64,000 nt of DNA from Pseudomonadota bacterium (GTDB lineage Bacteria; Pseudomonadota; Alphaproteobacteria; Rhizobiales; Hyphomicrobiaceae), in assembly GCA_023412805.1 (NCBI GenBank), contig JAEZRM010000023.1:1-64000 (forward strand), written 5' to 3'. This document shows, in pieces, positions 61,600 through 64,000 of the stretch (positions are counted from its first letter, which is position 1; each line of letters starts with the position of its first letter). Position numbers and translations under genes: made by a program. The notes below the pieces were generated by a model, which was not told where the DNA came from, did no database searches, and saw nothing but the letters and a program-made list of their open reading frames with translations.

Positions 61600-61782
61600 A
61601 TGCAGGCAACGGAGATTCAAACGCAAGCGCGGATGCTCATGGAGGTGCACGGCACCAAGGCCGTGGTCGAGGCCCATAGGAAGGTCCAGGCCTGCGAGCA
61701 GTCGGGCGATATTGCTGGTGCTTCCGACTGGCGGCGTATCGAGAGCGCACTCAAGCTCATGCAGGGTGCCAGGGAGACCTGA
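61600..61782 (+). CDS. Small conserved-looking hypothetical protein (60 aa)
   Basis: MQATEIQTQARMLMEVHGTKAVVEAHRKVQ and so on to GARET: mostly alpha-helical, balanced charge, no signal peptide. AAGGAGA lies eight bases before the ATG, one of the best ribosome sites in the region. Codon use resembles neighbours. Function unknown; resembles small helical proteins of Hyphomicrobiales that are annotated without function. Confidence 0.7.
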   Translation: MQATEIQTQARMLMEVHGTKAVVEAHRKVQACEQSGDIAGASDWRRIESALKLMQGARET

Positions 61783-61804
61783 TCCAATCTTGCAAAAGGC
61801 TCAG

Positions 61805-61943
61805 AACGCAAAGACCCCGCCACTAGGCGGGGTCGGAATTTCAGATCTGCGTCACAGCATGGTTTGTTATCACCGGTGGCTGTGACGGCCCCTTGCGGGG
61901 TCTTAGACGCGGATTAGTCGCGAACAACTAAGAGCCGCTAACG
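61805..61943 (-). ncRNA. Candidate small RNA (about 139 nt)
   Basis: Minus-strand transcript predicted from three signals in order: a promoter (61950-61978), a structured body and a terminator. Body: TTAGT/ACTAA hairpin (about 61925), GACCCCGCAAGGGGCC mini-hairpin (61887-61902), and an 8-bp stem GTCACAGC / GCTGTGAC with 20-base loop (61851-61886). End: GACCCCGCC-tagt-GGCGGGGTC (61813-61834) followed by TTTGCGTT. No open frame of note. Start and end positions are estimates. Confidence 0.6.
61813..61834. terminator. Terminator hairpin, probably bidirectional
   Basis: Perfect 9-bp stem GACCCCGCC / GGCGGGGTC with 4-base loop. Minus-strand T-tract TTTGCGTT ends the candidate small RNA; on the plus strand it lies 31 bases after the 60-aa gene and is followed by GGAATTT. 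Confidence 0.7.
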
Positions 61944-61949
61944 AGCGAT

Positions 61950-61978
61950 TATTTAGTCTATGTTAAGTGTTTTGTCAA
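61950..61978 (-). promoter_or_regulatory. Sigma-70-type promoter of the candidate small RNA
   Basis: On the minus strand TTGACA (61978-61973), a 17-base spacer and TAAATA (61955-61950), close to consensus. Located inside the end of the broken toxin gene and pointing away from it. Confidence 0.65.
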
Positions 61979-62385
61979 GATCGACATGCCAAGGGCTTTT
62001 AGCACGCATTCCCTAATTTTCTTAATGATTTCATTGCTCAAGGTTTCGTATCGATAGATGCGCTTGCCAGTATTTGCTTGCCCACACGTATCAGATCAAG
62101 GCGATGAAATCCGACAGCATTGATCATATCGCCTTTCACCCAAACTCCCTTGCTTGAGAACGGAGAAGGCAGTGCCGGCTCGATATCAATTTGGCAGTGG
62201 TAGGGCATAACCGGATAGGGTTCTGTTCCGCTCAAGGCGACTACCGTGCACAGACCTGGACGCAAGGCAATTTTCGGGCTGAGCACCACCACAGGGCGCC
62301 GCTTCACCATCTCAGGCTCCTTGAAACCTGAATTGAAATCGCACGTGAGTATCGACCCGACTAGGGGGTGCTCTCTAATCGGCAT
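61958..62385 (-). pseudogene. PemK/MazF-family toxin gene, frameshifted
   Basis: The uninterrupted frame 62385 to 62038 gives 115 aa: MPIREHPLVGSILTCDF, EPEMVKRRPVVVLSPKI and VWVKGDMINAVGFHRLDLI, typical of MazF/PemK endoribonuclease-like toxins. After VGKQI the family similarity leaves this frame and continues in the next: GKRIYRYETLSNEIIKKI, then ECVLKALGMSILTKHLT and stop at 61958. A single missing base between about 62066 and 62080 explains it; restored length is 142 aa. No antitoxin frame is found upstream or downstream. AT-richer than its surroundings and inserted between mutM and ubiE, so probably acquired. The shift may be decay, sequencing error or (less likely) programmed. Confidence 0.82.
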
Positions 62386-62519
62386 CGCTGGGAGGCCCGC
62401 TTAGCGAATGAATAGATACCGCTTAATCACGATGAGAACTAAACGGCAAGAACTATACGGGCTTCAAGTGCGTTAGACGCGCTGGTCAACATGTAGAGGT
62501 TGGCGGTAGTGTGCGCCCC

Positions 62520-63296
62520 ATGAGCGGCACTGAGAACACACATCCCGCAGGCACGACTACGTTCGGCTTTCGCGAGGTCGCGGAGGGCGAGCGGCAGGGG
62601 CTCGTGAACGAGGTCTTCAGTGGCGTCGCGGAACGCTACGACCTCATGAACGATCTGATGTCCGGAGGGCTGCACCGCCTCTGGAAGGACGATCTGATCG
62701 TTAGGCTCAATCCGCCGAGGAGCGCGACACCCTTCAAGCAGATTGATGTGGCGGGCGGTACTGCCGACGTTGCCCTCAAGGCGGCGGCAGCGGGCGGCAC
62801 AGGATTCAGTGCCATTGTCTGCGACATCAGCCCGGAAATGCTTGCCGTCGGAAAGCGGAAGATCGCGGAAGCCGGGTATGCGGAGCGCATCGGCACGGTG
62901 CTCGGTAATGCGGAGGCGTTGCCGTTTGCGGATCGCTCGTTCGATGCCTATACGATCGCGTTCGGCATTCGAAACGTCACCCACATCGACCGGGCGCTGG
63001 CCGAGGCGTACCGGGTATTGAGGCCGGGCGGGCATTTTCTCTGCCTCGAGTTCTCACACGTCGACGTGCCAATCCTCGACAAACTCTATGATTTTCATTC
63101 CTTCGAGGTCATCCCGCGCCTCGGTGCGCTCGCGGCCGGCGCGGCCGAGCCCTATCGCTATCTCGTCGAGAGCATTCGTAATTTCCCGAATCAGCAAGCT
63201 TTCGCCGAGCTGGTGCGTGGCGCAGGATTCGCGAATGTCGGCGTCCGCAACCTTACCGGCGGCGTTGCCGCCATCCATTCCGGCTGGCGCATCTAA
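62520..63296 (+). CDS. ubiE: Bifunctional demethylmenaquinone/2-polyprenyl-methoxy-benzoquinol methyltransferase
   Basis: 258 aa from ATG 62520 (a GTG at 62511, three codons earlier, has the better GAGG site). SAM-dependent C-methyltransferase of ubiquinone synthesis. Motifs: FGFREVAEGERQGLVNEVF, ERYDLMNDLMSGGLHRLWKD, motif I IDVAGGTADVALKAA, EALPFADRSFDAYTIAFGIRN, LRPGGHFLCLEFSHVD, C-terminus NLTGGVAAIHSGWRI. The usual downstream ubiB is not here; a TadD-like gene follows after 190 bp. Confidence 0.95.
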   Translation: MSGTENTHPAGTTTFGFREVAEGERQGLVNEVFSGVAERYDLMNDLMSGGLHRLWKDDLIVRLNPPRSATPFKQIDVAGGTADVALKAAAAGGTGFSAIVCDISPEMLAVGKRKIAEAGYAERIGTVLGNAEALPFADRSFDAYTIAFGIRNVTHIDRALAEAYRVLRPGGHFLCLEFSHVDVPILDKLYDFHSFEVIPRLGALAAGAAEPYRYLVESIRNFPNQQAFAELVRGAGFANVGVRNLTGGVAAIHSGWRI

Positions 63297-63486
63297 TCAT
63301 TTGATCTGGCGAGCTTTGTTTCGATGCTCTCTGTGCGTATCATTTGCGTGTATCCAGAGAAATTACTAAACCTTTAGTTGTGCATTCCAGCCCTTAAATG
63401 TTTATTGACGGCTGTGCCGAAATATCGCGGCAGGGCAGGTCCGCGCAGGGTCGGTGCGTGGGCTCGGGCAGGGAGCATGAATTTCG

Positions 63487-64000
63487 ATGACGTACGGGTT
63501 GTCGTTGCGGACGCGCGCGTCCGCCGCGCGGATGGCGACCGTTGCCACTCTGGCGCTTTCGCTTGGGGCCTGCTCGCAATCGAGCGGATTGCTCATGAGC
63601 GAGGCGCAGACGCCGGGCGGAGATCCAACGCGACTGGCGCAGGCGCCGCGCGCCGAGGTTGAGAAGGCCGCTGAGCATTGGGGCAAAGAGCATTCGAAGC
63701 AGCGCCGGGACGGGAAAGCCGCGCTCAACTATGCGCGCAGCTTGAAGGCGCTCGACCGCAAGCCGGAAGCGCTGGCCGTCCTTCAGGCCGGCTACCTCTA
63801 TAATGCGCAGGACCGCGAATACCTCTCCGAGTATGGTCGCCTCGCGCTCGATCAGGGGCATGCTCCCATGGCGCAGCAGCTCCTCGAGAAGGCGGATGAC
63901 CCGGCCAAGCCCGACTGGCGCATTCTCTCCGCACGTGGCGTCGCCCTTGCCCAGCAGGGCAAGTACAAGGAGGCCATTCCCTTTCTCGAGCGCGCCCGAA
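63487..64000 (+). CDS. TadD-like tetratricopeptide lipoprotein (3'-partial)
   Basis: Open frame from ATG 63487 to the window end (171 codons seen). Signal peptide with lipobox LSLGAC (Cys29), then TPR helices: LNYARSLKALDRKPEALAVL, YNAQDREYLSEYGRLALDQG, LSARGVALAQQGKYKEAIPF. This matches TadD-type pilotin-like lipoproteins of Flp/tight-adherence pili in alphaproteobacteria. GGGAG about ten bases upstream supports the start. The gene lacks a stop in this window; other tad genes may follow outside it. Confidence 0.83.
   Translation, partial: MTYGLSLRTRASAARMATVATLALSLGACSQSSGLLMSEAQTPGGDPTRLAQAPRAEVEKAAEHWGKEHSKQRRDGKAALNYARSLKALDRKPEALAVLQAGYLYNAQDREYLSEYGRLALDQGHAPMAQQLLEKADDPAKPDWRILSARGVALAQQGKYKEAIPFLERAR

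Noticed and set aside
62439..62510. Short minus-strand frame upstream of the toxin as antitoxin
   Set aside because: Only 17 codons remain outside the ubiE antisense; no antitoxin-like helix or DNA-binding motif.
63378..63662. 94-codon frame before and within the TadD-like gene
   Set aside because: Overlaps the better-supported TPR lipoprotein frame that has signal peptide and lipobox.
1..64000. tRNA and rRNA genes, integrases and insertion sequences
   Set aside because: No T-loop consensus with matching arms, rRNA segment or transposase/integrase motif was found on either strand by eye.

Overview
The window is about 64 kb of high-GC (roughly 63-65%) chromosome. It fits an alphaproteobacterium of the order Hyphomicrobiales (Rhizobiales). 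Reasons: the gene order rimP-nusA-ylxR/L7Ae-infB-rbfA-truB with a rimP-leader-type attenuator, a Porin_2-type outer-membrane porin, a DUF2852 protein, the echA-mutM-ubiE neighbourhood, and AtuA/DUF4387 catabolic genes. No rRNA or tRNA genes and no CRISPR array were seen. Most of the window is ordinary core and catabolic chromosome with a few accessory patches.

Layout. 0-12 kb: end of purL, coaBC, dut, serS, an AtuA/DUF4387/SDR catabolic operon, purF, enolase and a CAP-domain lipoprotein. 12.7-17.4 kb: a two-gene module, an unrecognised winged-helix-like protein and a 1139-residue protein with two ATPase domains (an N-terminal AAA/STAND-like one and a C-terminal HerA/FtsK-like one). It is closed by a REP/BIME-like palindrome cluster. 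17.6-21 kb: DNA polymerase IV, a ferredoxin-reductase-type flavoprotein and a lone AAA ATPase. 21.3-25.7 kb: a surface island with two small secreted proteins (one with clear curlin-like repeats), a porin, a very small trimeric autotransporter adhesin and a cysteine-containing exported protein.

26-33.4 kb: a hydroxyacid dehydrogenase divergent from a run of six catabolic genes (Zn-alcohol dehydrogenase, alpha/beta hydrolase, methylmalonate-semialdehyde dehydrogenase, GST, carboxymuconolactone-decarboxylase-like protein, alkaline-phosphatase-superfamily enzyme). 33.4-45.3 kb: a GT-C-like membrane protein, DUF2852 protein, XRE regulator, a thiolase next to an HMG-CoA-synthase/DUF35 fusion, an MBL-fold enzyme coupled to a probably Tat-exported class D beta-lactamase, a LACTB2-like hydrolase, DUF1499 protein, class III aminotransferase and a PcaC-like protein. 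45.6-51.8 kb: penicillin-binding protein 1A and a MacAB-type efflux operon whose adaptor carries a Spy/CpxP-like insertion.

52.3-59.6 kb: the translation/transcription operon rimP to truB on the minus strand, with hairpins in its leader and between infB and rbfA. 59.7-64 kb: enoyl-CoA hydratase, mutM, a 60-aa protein, a probable small RNA, a frameshifted PemK/MazF toxin gene in an AT-richer patch, ubiE, and the start of a TadD-like TPR lipoprotein cut by the window end.

Best candidates for something undescribed: the dual-ATPase module (12.7-17.4 kb), the curlin-repeat pair (21.3-22.3 kb), and the promoter-structure-terminator small-RNA locus beside the broken toxin (61.8-62.4 kb).
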